36,491 bases of DNA from Methylococcales bacterium (GTDB lineage: Bacteria; Pseudomonadota; Gammaproteobacteria; Methylococcales; Methylomonadaceae): NCBI GenBank assembly GCA_023145835.1, contig JAGLDH010000110.1:1-36491 (forward strand). Direction: 5' to 3'. Positions 1-9,239 of this stretch are shown one piece after another; position 1 is the first letter of the stretch, and every line of letters begins with the position of its first letter. Both the position numbers and the translations under genes were made by a program. The notes beneath the pieces were generated by a model. The model was given only the letters and a program-made list of their open reading frames with translations. It searched no databases and had not been told where the DNA came from.

Positions 1-104
1 GCGGAGTGAATCTTTGGACATGGATATCCAAATGTGATATGTAGCGAGGATGGCGCGCCGATGATTTACCTCTTGTTTAGAAATTATTAATTTATTGAAT
101 GATT

Positions 105-153
105 GAAAGCGCTTTAGTTAATAATTTCAATTTAATTCCTAAAGCACTTTTTT
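105..153 (+). terminator. Stem-loop with T-run, probable terminator
   Basis: The arm aaagcgctttag (106-117) pairs with ctaaagcacttt (139-150) with one mismatch across a loop of about 21 bases. A run of six T follows on the + strand (148-153). The orientation suits a + gene lying left of the window. On the - strand the same hairpin lies just past the protease stop codon but lacks a clean T tract, so it may serve both sides. The long loop lowers confidence. Confidence 0.45.
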
Positions 154-162
154 GAACCGCTC

Positions 163-1242
163 TTAGTTACAATAATTTAAAGCAGCATACGATATTTTTT
201 TCCATCCAACATTGGTATCTAGATATTCTAAAATTTCATTTTTGTTGTTACTTAAAACTGATATTTGTGTAATATTCATAAGTGTGCCACCAGTGGTATT
301 TTGACAAACTTCTGAATTACCACATGGAAAAGTAGTGCCATCCTTTTTTCCTAAATAATCAGGGTATTTACTGACACATCTTGCTAATATTTCTTCAGCT
401 GTATTTGATGTTGAATTGATATTAGATAGAATAAATTGATTATATTTATCTACTTGGGTATAAACAGTATAGCCATTTGGTTGTGCACAAGCAGCTGATC
501 CATATGATGTTATTCCAATTTGCTTCCATTTTTTATTGATTTGATCAAACATAAGTAATGGGCCGCCACTATCTCCTCCACAAGTATCTTTTTTATCTGT
601 TATTCCTAAACAAATTATATTGTTGATTTTTGGTGGGCTATTAGTTGGGTAATGACAAATACTTGTGTCTTTTATAGTAATATTTACTTGTTGCAAATTG
701 GTTAGATAATATTTGTCATTAGCTATCTGGCGAGTTACTCCCCAGCCCAATGCCCTTGCATCCTTCCCTGTTTTATTTTGAAAATTAAATGATTTTTCTA
801 AAAGAACAGGTTTGATCGAAGAGGGAGTTGCAAGATGTAATAAAGCAATGTCGAAAGGATGCTTTTTTTTGATATAATTTGGATGAATAACAGATCTATC
901 AACAGAATGGGTTTGGCCGCCAGAACCTTCTAAATCTATTTCTCCTAATAATACTTCCATACCAAATGATTTTACACAATGAGCCGCTGTTAATATCCAC
1001 TGAGGAGCGATTAAAGTTCCACCACAAAAATGTCTATTAAAAGCTGAGCCTTGTACGTCAGTTCTTAAAATAGCGACCATCCAAGGAAATTTACCCGTTT
1101 TAACTGGATCTCCTCCGACAATTCCTACTTCAAATATTGAATTATTAATTCCACTGTCAGCATTGACATTTGTTATTTTAAACATAGTTAAACTAAATAA
1201 TAATCCTAATGAAAATAATATAGTTTTAAAAGATTTTTTCAT
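163..1242 (-). CDS. Secreted trypsin-like serine protease (S1A)
   Basis: This is a 359-residue exported serine endopeptidase. An N-terminal signal peptide ends near residue 28 (ITNVNA). The mature-chain activation motif IVGG is at 41-44, so the short segment before it is probably a propeptide. The catalytic triad is visible: His88 in TAAHC, Asp131 in DIALL and Ser225 in CGGDSGGP. Asp219, six residues before the serine, is the S1-pocket residue that predicts cleavage after Arg or Lys. Paired cysteines fit a disulphide-rich periplasmic or secreted fold. About 75 residues after the protease domain (roughly 285-359) form a Cys-containing tail I do not recognise. A purine-rich ribosome site (agagaga) precedes the ATG. 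The gene stands alone and is divergent from the outer-membrane protein gene. Trypsins of this type are patchy in bacteria and often look transferred; that is inference here. Confidence 0.9.
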   Translation of the reverse strand: MKKSFKTILFSLGLLFSLTMFKITNVNADSGINNSIFEVGIVGGDPVKTGKFPWMVAILRTDVQGSAFNRHFCGGTLIAPQWILTAAHCVKSFGMEVLLGEIDLEGSGGQTHSVDRSVIHPNYIKKKHPFDIALLHLATPSSIKPVLLEKSFNFQNKTGKDARALGWGVTRQIANDKYYLTNLQQVNITIKDTSICHYPTNSPPKINNIICLGITDKKDTCGGDSGGPLLMFDQINKKWKQIGITSYGSAACAQPNGYTVYTQVDKYNQFILSNINSTSNTAEEILARCVSKYPDYLGKKDGTTFPCGNSEVCQNTTGGTLMNITQISVLSNNKNEILEYLDTNVGWKKISYAALNYCN

Positions 1243-1582
1243 AATTTCTCTCTATCTTTATTTTTTTAAATGAGATAAATTTAAGTTATAAGCGCTGTTG
1301 TTTATTACTTGGAAGTTAGTTTATCGTTAAATATTTAATTCTCTTATGACGCACATCACAGGCAAGGCTGTTTTTTTCAATTTTGTGAATTTTTGTTTTG
1401 ATCATTATATGTATGAATTGATTTTTAATAAATATTGGTTTGGATAAGTGGTTGTATATTGTTAGTGATTAGCATTATTTTTAAGTTAAAAGGGAATATA
1501 AATGGAAACAATGACTTAACTCATAGGTCGTATTGTGATTTTGATAGAGTATGGTGTTAATTTTAATTGGAGAAGAGCATCA
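1243..1582. other. Divergent intergenic region, promoters not resolved
   Basis: This AT-rich spacer of about 340 bases lies between the divergent protease and outer-membrane protein genes and must hold both promoters. A TATAAAT-like -10 candidate for the + gene is at 1497-1503 but has no good -35 partner. I see no operator, RNA gene or repeat in it. Confidence 0.4.
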
Positions 1583-2389
1583 ATGAAGGCATTACTACTT
1601 ACAGTAATGGTTGCTGTTATACAAAGCAGCCCTGTTCAAGCCTTAAATACGGATGATATGCATTTATTTAAATTTGGTTTAGAAGCGGGTTATTTTAATT
1701 ATAAAGAACCTGGGCTTATGGAAGAGAAAGGTGATCTATATGGTGTGTTTGGCGAATATAGATATTGTTTTAAAGGAGAAGGGTGGTTTGTTCCTGATAC
1801 GGTTATATTGGATGGAAACATAAAAATGGGTGAGGTTGATTATTCAAATTATCAAGGAAGAGGTAAGGACGGAATTGATGATTTTATTGCAGAAATACGA
1901 ATGGTAGTAGGGAAGCGATACCAGTTGACTCATGATGCTTTTGTTACACCTTATGTTGGTATTGGATTTCGTTATTTGAACGATGCATTTGATGAAAATA
2001 TTAAAGCAAGTGGACGATATGGATATGAACGTGAATCACACTATTGGTATGTTCCATTAGGTATTAAATTTAGAGCAGATTTTAGTTCTGGTTGGTCGAT
2101 AGGCACGACGGCAGAATATGGTTTTTTTTTAGGAGGCTATCAAAAGTCACATTTAAGTGATGCAGGTTTTGGTCATCCCGATATTAAAAATGATCAAGAC
2201 AAGGGATATGGAGCGCGTGGCTCAGTTGAATTTTTAAAGAAAATGCATTCATTTTCTTTTTTATTAGAATCTTATGCACGCTGGTGGAGTATTGATGAAT
2301 CTTCTTCTGTTTTTTTTAATCAAGGTTTTTTTTTAGAACCGACTAATGAGTCACTTGAATTGGGAATGCGAGTTGGAATAGAATTTTGA
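1583..2389 (+). CDS. Outer-membrane beta-barrel protein, function unknown
   Basis: The protein has 268 residues from the ATG at 1583. I chose this start because ggagaag (1569-1575) is a well-placed ribosome site and the peptide then opens with a signal sequence ending in SSPVQA. The open frame extends 16 codons further upstream to an ATT/GTG-type start at 1535 with no such features. The mature protein is rich in aromatic residues, glycine and alternating polar/apolar stretches (for example FVTPYVGIGFRYLND), and it ends in Phe. These are signs of a beta-barrel recognised by the BAM complex. No cysteine pairs or catalytic motifs are visible. It could be a porin-like or adhesin-like barrel. I do not recognise a named family. 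Its stop lies 120 bases before the suf regulator and no terminator is evident. Confidence 0.7.
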   Translation: MKALLLTVMVAVIQSSPVQALNTDDMHLFKFGLEAGYFNYKEPGLMEEKGDLYGVFGEYRYCFKGEGWFVPDTVILDGNIKMGEVDYSNYQGRGKDGIDDFIAEIRMVVGKRYQLTHDAFVTPYVGIGFRYLNDAFDENIKASGRYGYERESHYWYVPLGIKFRADFSSGWSIGTTAEYGFFLGGYQKSHLSDAGFGHPDIKNDQDKGYGARGSVEFLKKMHSFSFLLESYARWWSIDESSSVFFNQGFFLEPTNESLELGMRVGIEF

Positions 2390-2456
2390 TTCACTAAATC
2401 TGTTGTAGTTAATTAAGGAATTCTTTTATATATGAGAGGAATAATAACCAAGTGCT

Positions 2457-2487
2457 TTACTAAGTAATTAAATAGGACTAAAATAGT
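2457..2487 (+). promoter_or_regulatory. Putative suf promoter with IscR-type operator
   Basis: The 12-mer gactaaaatagt at 2476-2487 matches the central part (GACTRWWWYAGT) of the Escherichia coli type 1 IscR site exactly. It overlaps a -10 candidate TAAAAT (2479-2484), which has a TTTACT -35 candidate 16 bases upstream (2457-2462). It lies 23 bases before the start of the IscR-like gene. This placement predicts repression of the whole suf operon by its own first product when that product carries its cluster. The outer flanks match the consensus only partly. Confidence 0.6.
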
Positions 2488-2509
2488 ACTCATTGAAGCC
2501 GGAGTAGAG

Positions 2510-2959
2510 ATGTTAAAGCTGAGTAAATTGACAGATTATGCAACAGTAATTTTAAGTTATATGGTTAAAGACCAGACTGATCTACACGCAGCTCAGGAAA
2601 TTTCAAAAGTGACGGGTATTGCTCAGCCTACCGTGAGTAAAATTCTTAAGCTTTTAGTTAAAGCCAGGGTTCTAACTTCTATAAGAGGTGCAAAAGGGGG
2701 TTATTTATTAGCTAGAGCACCAGAAAGAATTACTGTGGCATCTGTGATTAATGCTATGGAAGGGCCTATTGCTTTAACCGAGTGCAGTGCTTCTCATAAA
2801 GACTGTGGGCATACATCTGGTTGTGAAATCCAAGGGCGTTGGGAGCTAGTTAACCAAAAAATATTGAATACATTAGAGTCAGTTACTTTAGCGGATATGG
2901 TGTTACCTGTAAAACAGCCCGAAGAAGTATTGATTCCCATTAGTCGTTTATACAAATAG
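2510..2959 (+). CDS. Rrf2-family Fe-S regulator of the SUF operon (IscR/SufR-like)
   Basis: This is a 149-residue Rrf2-type winged-helix transcription factor. The N-terminal DNA-binding domain (about 1-70) includes the recognition-helix region [14 protein letters not shown] and the [10 protein letters not shown] wing. Cys92, Cys99 and Cys105 match the three cysteines that bind [2Fe-2S] in E. coli IscR (92, 98, 104). The protein belongs to the group that heads suf operons in Xanthomonas and other gammaproteobacteria. The site ggag sits nine bases before the ATG. It lies nine bases upstream of sufB and clearly starts the operon. The palindrome just upstream suggests autoregulation in response to Fe-S status. 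I leave the symbol open because such proteins are named IscR or SufR in different genomes. Confidence 0.9.
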   Translation: MLKLSKLTDYATVILSYMVKDQTDLHAAQEISKVTGIAQPTVSKILKLLVKARVLTSIRGAKGGYLLARAPERITVASVINAMEGPIALTECSASHKDCGHTSGCEIQGRWELVNQKILNTLESVTLADMVLPVKQPEEVLIPISRLYK

Positions 2960-2967
2960 AGTATTTT

Positions 2968-4416
2968 ATGTCATCAAGTGCAGAAGAAATTGAACAATTG
3001 ATCTCTCAAGAATACAAACAAGGGTTTGTGACTGAGCTGGAGGTGGATACGTTTCCACCAGGGCTGGATGAAGACGTTATCGCTAAATTGTCAAAGATTA
3101 AAAATGAGCCAGATTTTATGCTGGAATATCGTTTAAAAGCATTCCGGCATTGGCAAACGATGAAGTCACCTGATTGGGCACAATTAAATATTGAGCCAAT
3201 TGATTATCAGTCTATTAGTTATTATTCAGCGCCAAAAAGGAAGGAAGATGGACCTCAAAGTTTGGATGAAGTTGACCCAGAACTATTAGATACATATAAA
3301 AAATTAGGTATACCTTTAGATGAACAAGAAAGGTTAGCAGGTGTGGCCGTTGATGCTGTTTTTGACAGTGTTTCAGTTGCGACAACTTTTAAAGGTAAGT
3401 TAAAAGATGCAGGTGTTATTTTTTGCCCTATATCAGAAGCATTACAAGAACACCCGGAATTAGTAAAACAGTATTTAGGCTCGGTTGTACCTGAAGCGGA
3501 TAATTTTTTTGCTGCTTTAAATGCAGCTGTATTTACCGATGGATCTTTTGTCTATATTCCTAAAGGGGTACGTTGCCCTATGGAGTTATCAACTTATTTT
3601 AGAATTAATGCGGCTAATACGGGACAATTTGAACGCACTTTAATTATTGCTGATGAAGGGAGTCATGTGAGTTATCTTGAAGGGTGTACTGCGCCGATGA
3701 GAGATGAAAATCAGCTTCACGCCGCTGTGGTTGAATTGATTGTTTTGGATAATGCTGAAATTAAATACTCAACGGTTCAAAATTGGTATCCAGGTGATGA
3801 AAATGGCGTGGGGGGGATTTATAATTTTGTCACTAAAAGAGCAGAATGTCGTGGTTCTAACTCTAAAGTCTCTTGGACGCAAGTGGAAACGGGTTCAGCT
3901 ATTACATGGAAATACCCTAGTTGTGTGCTTTTAGGTGATGATTCTGTTGGTGAATTTTATTCAGTTGCATTAACTAATAACTATCAACAGGCTGATACCG
4001 GTACAAAAATGATACATATTGGTAAAAATACAAGTAGTACCATTATTTCTAAAGGTATTTCTGCTGGTAAAGCCCAAAATACTTATCGCGGATTGGTTAA
4101 AGTAGGTAAGAGGGCTGAAAATGCACGTAATTATACTCAATGTGATTCGTTATTAGTGGGTGATAAATGTGGAGCGCATACTTTTCCTTATGTGGAAGTT
4201 AAACAACCTTCTGCTCAAATTGAACATGAAGCCACAACTTCAAAAATCAGTGAAGACCAACTGTTTTTCTGTCAACAACGTGGATTATCTGCTGAAGATG
4301 CCGTTTCTATGATTGTGAATGGTTTCTGTAAAGAAGTGTTTAAAGAATTGCCGATGGAATTTGCTGTAGAAGCACAGGCATTATTGGGTATTAGTCTAGA
4401 AGGGTCGGTAGGCTAA
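2968..4416 (+). CDS. sufB: Fe-S cluster assembly scaffold SufB
   Basis: SufB is the main scaffold of the cytosolic SufBC2D complex, on which Fe-S clusters are built from sulphur delivered by SufS and SufU. The protein has 482 residues, the usual length. Residues thought important in E. coli SufB are conserved: Cys240 (EGCTAPM), Cys392 (YTQCDSLL, the sulphur-accepting cysteine) and the His419-Glu420 pair (IEHEA). The central beta-helix region (about 180-440) is complete. The start is nine bases after the regulator stop, with only a weak ribosome site, so translation may be coupled. A small hairpin separates it from sufC. Confidence 0.97.
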   Translation: MSSSAEEIEQLISQEYKQGFVTELEVDTFPPGLDEDVIAKLSKIKNEPDFMLEYRLKAFRHWQTMKSPDWAQLNIEPIDYQSISYYSAPKRKEDGPQSLDEVDPELLDTYKKLGIPLDEQERLAGVAVDAVFDSVSVATTFKGKLKDAGVIFCPISEALQEHPELVKQYLGSVVPEADNFFAALNAAVFTDGSFVYIPKGVRCPMELSTYFRINAANTGQFERTLIIADEGSHVSYLEGCTAPMRDENQLHAAVVELIVLDNAEIKYSTVQNWYPGDENGVGGIYNFVTKRAECRGSNSKVSWTQVETGSAITWKYPSCVLLGDDSVGEFYSVALTNNYQQADTGTKMIHIGKNTSSTIISKGISAGKAQNTYRGLVKVGKRAENARNYTQCDSLLVGDKCGAHTFPYVEVKQPSAQIEHEATTSKISEDQLFFCQQRGLSAEDAVSMIVNGFCKEVFKELPMEFAVEAQALLGISLEGSVG

Positions 4417-4439
4417 ATATATTCGGAATAAACAGATAA

Positions 4440-4457
4440 AGCAGACGTTTGTCTGCT
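4440..4457 (+). other. Small hairpin in the sufB-sufC spacer
   Basis: The perfect 7-bp stem agcagac/gtctgct encloses the tetraloop gttt. No T tract follows, so it is unlikely to stop transcription. It may mark an mRNA processing or stability site that separates sufB from sufCD expression, which is inference. Confidence 0.5.
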
Positions 4458-4488
4458 CTACAAATAAGATAAATCAGGTAAATATAAA

Positions 4489-5238
4489 ATGCTTAGTATA
4501 GAAAATCTTCATGCTAGTGTCGGCGATACTTCCATTCTTAAAGGGGTTAATTTACAAATTAACCCTGGTGAAGTTCATGCAATTATGGGCCCTAATGGTG
4601 CCGGTAAAAGTACTTTGTCTCACGTCCTTTCTGGTAAACCTGGGTATATTGTAACCGAGGGAAAGGTCATTTATAAAGGACAGAATTTATTGGAAATGGA
4701 ACCGGAATTAAGAGCGCGTGCGGGCGTTTTTTTAGCTTTTCAGTATCCAGTGGAAATTCCGGGGGTGAGTAATATTTATTTATTAAAAGCGGCATTAAAC
4801 GCAATTCGAAAACACAATGGGTTGGAAGAAGTTGATGCAATGGATTTTCTCACTTTAGTAAAAGATAAAATTAAGCTATTACAAATGGATGAAAAATTTT
4901 TGTATCGTGCAGTGAATGAAGGGTTCTCTGGGGGTGAGAAAAAACGTAATGAAATATTACAAGCCGCTATTCTTGAGCCAGCTTTGTGTATGTTAGATGA
5001 AACAGATTCGGGCTTGGATATTGATGCGCTAAAGATTGTTGCTGATGGTGTTAATTCATTACGTTCCGAAGATCGTTCATTTTTAATGATTACTCATTAT
5101 CAGCGCCTACTTGACTACATTAAGCCTGATTTTGTTCATGTATTAGCACATGGGAAAATCGTGAAATCAGGTGGAGCTGAACTAGCGTTAGAGTTGGAAG
5201 CTAAAGGCTATCAGTGGGTTGAAGGGCAGGCAGCATAA
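4489..5238 (+). CDS. sufC: Fe-S assembly ATPase SufC
   Basis: SufC is the ABC-type ATPase that drives conformational change in the SufBC2D scaffold. The 249 residues carry all nucleotide-binding motifs: Walker [10 protein letters not shown] (34-42), the Q-loop at AFQYP (about 83-87), the signature [10 protein letters not shown] (146-155), Walker B ending in MLDE (168-171) and the H-loop His203 (ITHYQ). The family hallmark D-SGLDIDAL replaces the transporter D-loop. There are no membrane segments, as expected for a soluble SufC. Its TAA stop shares one base with the sufD start, a TAATG overlap implying coupled translation. Confidence 0.97.
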   Translation: MLSIENLHASVGDTSILKGVNLQINPGEVHAIMGPNGAGKSTLSHVLSGKPGYIVTEGKVIYKGQNLLEMEPELRARAGVFLAFQYPVEIPGVSNIYLLKAALNAIRKHNGLEEVDAMDFLTLVKDKIKLLQMDEKFLYRAVNEGFSGGEKKRNEILQAAILEPALCMLDETDSGLDIDALKIVADGVNSLRSEDRSFLMITHYQRLLDYIKPDFVHVLAHGKIVKSGGAELALELEAKGYQWVEGQAA

Positions 5239-6548
5239 TGGCCAATAATTATAGTGCTGAATATGAAAAAACCAGTGATGCTTTGCCGGGGCAATCGTTA
5301 GATTGGTTAAAGGTGATAAGAGCTGATGCTTTTAAGTGTTTTTCTGATAAAGGCTTCCCTTCGTTAAGAGAAGAAGAGTGGCGATATACAAATGTTGCTG
5401 CGATAGAAAAAAAACTATTCACACCACAGTTCAATGTAGAAGTTAATGAAATTGACAAAGAGTTATTACAAAACTACCAATTAGATGGAGTATTTACCAT
5501 TGTTTTGGTGAATGGTCGAGTATCACTAGAACATTCTAATTTGGAAGGATTGTCAGATAATATCTCTGTTCTTAGTATGGTAGATGCATTAGACCAGAAA
5601 CCCGAATTAGTAGAAAAATATCTGGCTCAAGCTGTTAACGATAAAGAGCATAGCTTTGTTGCTTTTAATACGGCATGGTTTAGTGATGGATTGTTTATTC
5701 ATGTTCAAGCTAATCAGGTTATTGAAAAGCCAATTCAATTACTCCACATTGTTACGCAAGCAGATTTGTTAGCTACTACGCGAAGTATTGTAGTTGTTGA
5801 TGAAATGGCAGAAGCCAGTATTATCGAGACTTATGTAGGAGTTGAAAATGTCTATTTGACAGCAGCTGTCACAGAAGTATTTGTTGGGAAAAATGCCGTA
5901 TTAACCCTATATAAAATGCAAAGCGAAGGAGATAAGGCTTATCACTTTGGCGGCATCTATGTAAAGCAGGACAAAGAGAGTCGTTTTACACACCATAATT
6001 TTTCTTTTGGTGGCCTATTGGCAAGAAATGATATACATACAGATTTGAATGTTGCTTCAGAATGTGATTTGAATGGGCTGTTTTTAGGCGTTAAGCGACA
6101 ACATATTGATAACCATACGCGTATTAATCATGCTCAGCCGCATGCAATGAGTCGTGAATTATATAAAGGTGTTTTGAATCAACGTGCCAGAGGCGTTTTT
6201 CAAGGAAGAGTAATTGTTGCTGAAGATGCACAACAAACGAATTCAGAAATGAATAACCGAAACTTATTATTATCGAATGATGCAGAAGTTGATACAAAAC
6301 CTCAGCTAGAAATTTATGCTGATGATGTAAAATGTGCACATGGTGTGACTGTAGGACAGTTGGATGAAAAGTCGGTTTTTTATTTGCAATCTCGTTGTCT
6401 GGATGAAAAAACAGCAAGAAATATTCTTACCTTTGCTTTTGCAAATGAAATGGTTGATAAAATAAAGGTTGAAAGTTTACATGAAAAATTACTTCTGCAA
6501 TTATTGCAACGATTCCCTCAAGAGGGTGTGGAAAAATCTTGGTTATAA
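5238..6548 (+). CDS. sufD: Fe-S cluster assembly protein SufD
   Basis: SufD is the partner of SufB in the SufBC2D scaffold and is needed for iron acquisition during cluster assembly. The protein is 436 residues long, typical for the family. The conserved segment around CAHGVTVGQ contains His368, equivalent to the functionally important His360 of E. coli SufD. The C-terminal helical part (SRCLDEKTARNIL onward) is the SufC-docking region. It starts within the sufC stop codon. After its stop a 190-base spacer precedes sufS, the longest gap inside the operon. Confidence 0.96.
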   Translation: MANNYSAEYEKTSDALPGQSLDWLKVIRADAFKCFSDKGFPSLREEEWRYTNVAAIEKKLFTPQFNVEVNEIDKELLQNYQLDGVFTIVLVNGRVSLEHSNLEGLSDNISVLSMVDALDQKPELVEKYLAQAVNDKEHSFVAFNTAWFSDGLFIHVQANQVIEKPIQLLHIVTQADLLATTRSIVVVDEMAEASIIETYVGVENVYLTAAVTEVFVGKNAVLTLYKMQSEGDKAYHFGGIYVKQDKESRFTHHNFSFGGLLARNDIHTDLNVASECDLNGLFLGVKRQHIDNHTRINHAQPHAMSRELYKGVLNQRARGVFQGRVIVAEDAQQTNSEMNNRNLLLSNDAEVDTKPQLEIYADDVKCAHGVTVGQLDEKSVFYLQSRCLDEKTARNILTFAFANEMVDKIKVESLHEKLLLQLLQRFPQEGVEKSWL

Positions 6549-6738
6549 ATTATTAGGTATATCAGTGTTGATATTAATCTATTTGATCTGATCAAAATTA
6601 ATTTCAAGAGAAGAAAAAAATGCCTATTAATTACTATTTATCAACATTGGTAAACTATTTTTAACAAAGTTTTTAGATTTATAAGTCTCAATAACTACTA
6701 ACTGCTTCAGTAATCACGTAAATAATTAAAGATAGAAC

Positions 6739-7962
6739 ATGACAACATTCCCTATAGAAAAAATCCGTGAAGATTTTCCTATTTTAAAAGAAACAATTCG
6801 TAACAAACCTTTGGTTTATCTGGACAATGCGGCAACTTGTCAAAAGCCTCAAGTTGTTATCGACAGTATTTCTCATTTATATAGCCATGATTATGCCAAT
6901 GTTCATAGAGGAGTACATACCTTGAGTGTGAAAGCAACAGATCGCTATGAGGGGGCAAGGGAAAAAGTTAGAGCTTTTATTAATGCGAGCAGTACAAAAG
7001 AAATAATTTTTGTTAAGGGAACGACTGAAGCAGTTAACTTGATTGCTCAAACCTTTGGTAAAACACAGATTAATAAAGGTGATGAAATATTAATCACTTC
7101 AATGGAACATCACTCTAATATTGTTCCCTGGCAAATGCTCTGTGAGGAAACAGGTGCTGTACTCAAAGTAGCTCCAATCAATTTGCAGGGAGAACTTATA
7201 TTTAAGGAGTTTGAGAAACTTATTAATGATAAAACCAAACTGGTTTCTGTTGTACATATGTCTAATGCACTAGGAACTGTTAATCCGGTTAAAAAAATAA
7301 TAGCTATTGCTAAGTCAAAGAATATTCCTGTTTTATTGGATGGTGCTCAAGCTATTCCACATATGTCTGTTGATGTTCAAGAATTGAATTGTGATTTTTA
7401 TGCATTTTCTGGTCATAAACTTTATGGACCATCAGGTATTGGGGTGTTATATGGTAAACAAGCTTTATTAGAAGCCATGCCTCCCTATCAAGGAGGAGGG
7501 GATATGATTCGAAAGGTGACTTTTGATGAAACTGAATATAATAACCTTCCCTATAAATTTGAAGCTGGAACGCCTAGTATTGCCGATGTTGTCGGGTTGG
7601 GTTCGGCAATTGATTATTTATCAGAAATTGGAATGGATAAAATTGCAGCTTATGAAGCTGAGTTATTAGATTATGCGACTGAAAAAGCTAAATCTATAAA
7701 AGGATTGAAAATTATTGGTGAGGCGAAAGATAAAGGCGCTATTTTATCATTCGTATTAGATAAAATTCATCCACATGATATTGGTACTATGCTTGATAGC
7801 TTAGGTATCGCCATTCGAGCTGGACACCATTGTGCGATGCCTGTCATGGATTTTTTCGAGGTGCCTGCTACAGCACGGGCTTCTTTTGCTATGTATAATA
7901 CAAAACAAGAAATTGACGTTTTAATAGACGGAATAGAACAACTTATAGAGGTATTCGGCTAA
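6739..7962 (+). CDS. sufS: Cysteine desulfurase SufS
   Basis: SufS is a pyridoxal-phosphate enzyme that removes sulphur from L-cysteine and holds it as a persulphide for cluster assembly. The 407 residues include the PLP lysine Lys227 in FSGHKLYGPSG and the catalytic Cys365 in RAGHHCAMPVM, matching Lys226 and Cys364 of E. coli SufS. The cofactor-pocket segment GTTEAVN, the His-rich EHHSN and DGAQA are also present. This is a group II (CsdB/SufS) desulfurase. The 190-base upstream gap could hold a secondary promoter. Its stop overlaps the sufU start by one base (TAATG), consistent with the two proteins working as a pair. Confidence 0.97.
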   Translation: MTTFPIEKIREDFPILKETIRNKPLVYLDNAATCQKPQVVIDSISHLYSHDYANVHRGVHTLSVKATDRYEGAREKVRAFINASSTKEIIFVKGTTEAVNLIAQTFGKTQINKGDEILITSMEHHSNIVPWQMLCEETGAVLKVAPINLQGELIFKEFEKLINDKTKLVSVVHMSNALGTVNPVKKIIAIAKSKNIPVLLDGAQAIPHMSVDVQELNCDFYAFSGHKLYGPSGIGVLYGKQALLEAMPPYQGGGDMIRKVTFDETEYNNLPYKFEAGTPSIADVVGLGSAIDYLSEIGMDKIAAYEAELLDYATEKAKSIKGLKIIGEAKDKGAILSFVLDKIHPHDIGTMLDSLGIAIRAGHHCAMPVMDFFEVPATARASFAMYNTKQEIDVLIDGIEQLIEVFG

Positions 7963-8414
7963 TGTTTGATGATTTACGTGATCTTTACCAAGAAGTTATT
8001 TTTGATCATAACCGTAATCCTCGTAATTTTAGGGTAATGGAAAATGCAGACAGAAAAGTAGAAGGGTTTAACCCTCTTTGTGGCGACCGCTTAACTTTAT
8101 TTTTAAAAATGGAGGGAAATGAAATTGTTGATGCTAGTTTTCAAGGTTCGGGCTGTGCTATTTCAACTGCGTCAGTTTCATTAATGACTGAAATTGTAAA
8201 AGGTAAAACTGGAGCTCAAGCAGAAAAATTGTTTAAACAGTTTCATGAAATGACAACGGGTAAAGAAGAGGATGTTAATTTAGAAGCAATTGGAAAACTG
8301 GCTGTGTTAGCAGGGGTAAGAGAATATCCTGCTCGAGTAAAATGTGCTACTTTAGCTTGGCATACCCTAGATGCAGCGTTAAAGAATGAAGAAGATTCCA
8401 TTTCTACAGAATAA
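7962..8414 (+). CDS. sufU: SufU-type sulphur acceptor protein
   Basis: The protein has 150 residues and an IscU/NifU-like fold. The three zinc/sulphur cysteines Cys40 (NPLCGD), Cys65 (GSGCAIS) and Cys128 (VKCATL) are present with Asp42. The segment between Cys65 and Cys128 is longer than in IscU, and the HxxC pair typical of IscU is absent. Both are hallmarks of SufU. In Bacillus, SufU is a zinc-dependent sulphurtransferase that takes persulphide from SufS. Here it directly follows sufS and no sufE or sufA is seen, so it likely replaces SufE. Confidence 0.93.
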   Translation: MFDDLRDLYQEVIFDHNRNPRNFRVMENADRKVEGFNPLCGDRLTLFLKMEGNEIVDASFQGSGCAISTASVSLMTEIVKGKTGAQAEKLFKQFHEMTTGKEEDVNLEAIGKLAVLAGVREYPARVKCATLAWHTLDAALKNEEDSISTE

Positions 8415-8465
8415 TTTTTACTGTGTTACTAATTGGGTGTTACTGATGAGTAATAAGGGTTTTCT

Positions 8466-9239
8466 TTGATTTATAGTGGAAAGCTTGCGGTTCTTTATGA
8501 CGGGCAAGGTGAACTAAATGATTATGAATATTTAGCCAAAAGGCTTGATGTTCTTCTTTATCAATCAATTTCTAATGATATTAATGAAGATTTTTTTCTT
8601 ACTTGGCGAGATGGTAGTTTAAAATTACTTGATCGAGAGCATTTAAAAAAAGGAGGGTTAATAGTCGAAATTGATCCCCGCCCAGGTGAGCAAAGATCAT
8701 GGCCTGCTCCCAAAAAAGGAGCGCTAGCACAGGCATTAGGACGAAAAACAAAAACTATTGTTGATGCAACAACGGGCTGGGGGCAAGATAGTTTACATAT
8801 TTTTCGTATGGGCTATAATTTGCGTTGTATTGAGCGGTCAGCTGTTATGTATGAACTGTTAGGTGATGGATTTAAACGACTAGCAGAACAAGAGTGGGTG
8901 AATAACCTATCACTCATAGTGCCTGAATTGATTTTTGGAAATGCAATAAAAATACTACCTAATTTGGGTGAGAAGCCAGAGTGTGTTTATATAGATCCTA
9001 TGTTTCCTCCAAAACGGAAAAAATCTGCATTAGCTAAAAAATCAATGACCATCTTACGAGATTTATTAGGCGATGATGAAGATAAAGGACAGCTTTTTTC
9101 TATGGCCTATCAGACAGCAATTAAAAGAGTGGTAGTAAAAAGCCCTGTGTATGCTGAACCATTAGCGGGTAAACCAAATGAGAGCTTTCATGGTAAATTA
9201 CTTAGATATGATGTTTATTTAAAAGGTTCTAATGACTGA
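8466..9239 (+). CDS. rsmJ: 16S rRNA guanine(1516)-N2-methyltransferase RsmJ
   Basis: This is a SAM-dependent rRNA methyltransferase. In E. coli RsmJ modifies G1516 of 16S rRNA. The 257 residues carry the SAM-binding motif VDATTGWGQDS (99-109) and the family signature DPMFPPKRKKSALAKK starting at 177. I accept the TTG start at 8466 because taaggg (8453-8458) is well spaced and the peptide from there aligns with family N-termini (LAVLYDGQGELNDYEYLAKRL). A seven-codon frame ATG...TGA at 8444-8467 overlaps the TTG in another frame. The gene lies inside the SUF operon, 51 bases after sufU, and overlaps the Rieske gene by eight bases. That is an unusual place for an rRNA methyltransferase. Confidence 0.88.
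   Translation: MIYSGKLAVLYDGQGELNDYEYLAKRLDVLLYQSISNDINEDFFLTWRDGSLKLLDREHLKKGGLIVEIDPRPGEQRSWPAPKKGALAQALGRKTKTIVDATTGWGQDSLHIFRMGYNLRCIERSAVMYELLGDGFKRLAEQEWVNNLSLIVPELIFGNAIKILPNLGEKPECVYIDPMFPPKRKKSALAKKSMTILRDLLGDDEDKGQLFSMAYQTAIKRVVVKSPVYAEPLAGKPNESFHGKLLRYDVYLKGSND

Noticed and set aside
4440-4457. Terminator between sufB and sufC
   Set aside because: The hairpin has no T tract and genes continue in the same operon.
6620-6664. 14-codon frame in the sufD-sufS spacer with a gagaag ribosome-like site
   Set aside because: Too short, without a stem-loop or attenuator beyond it; not enough for a leader peptide call.
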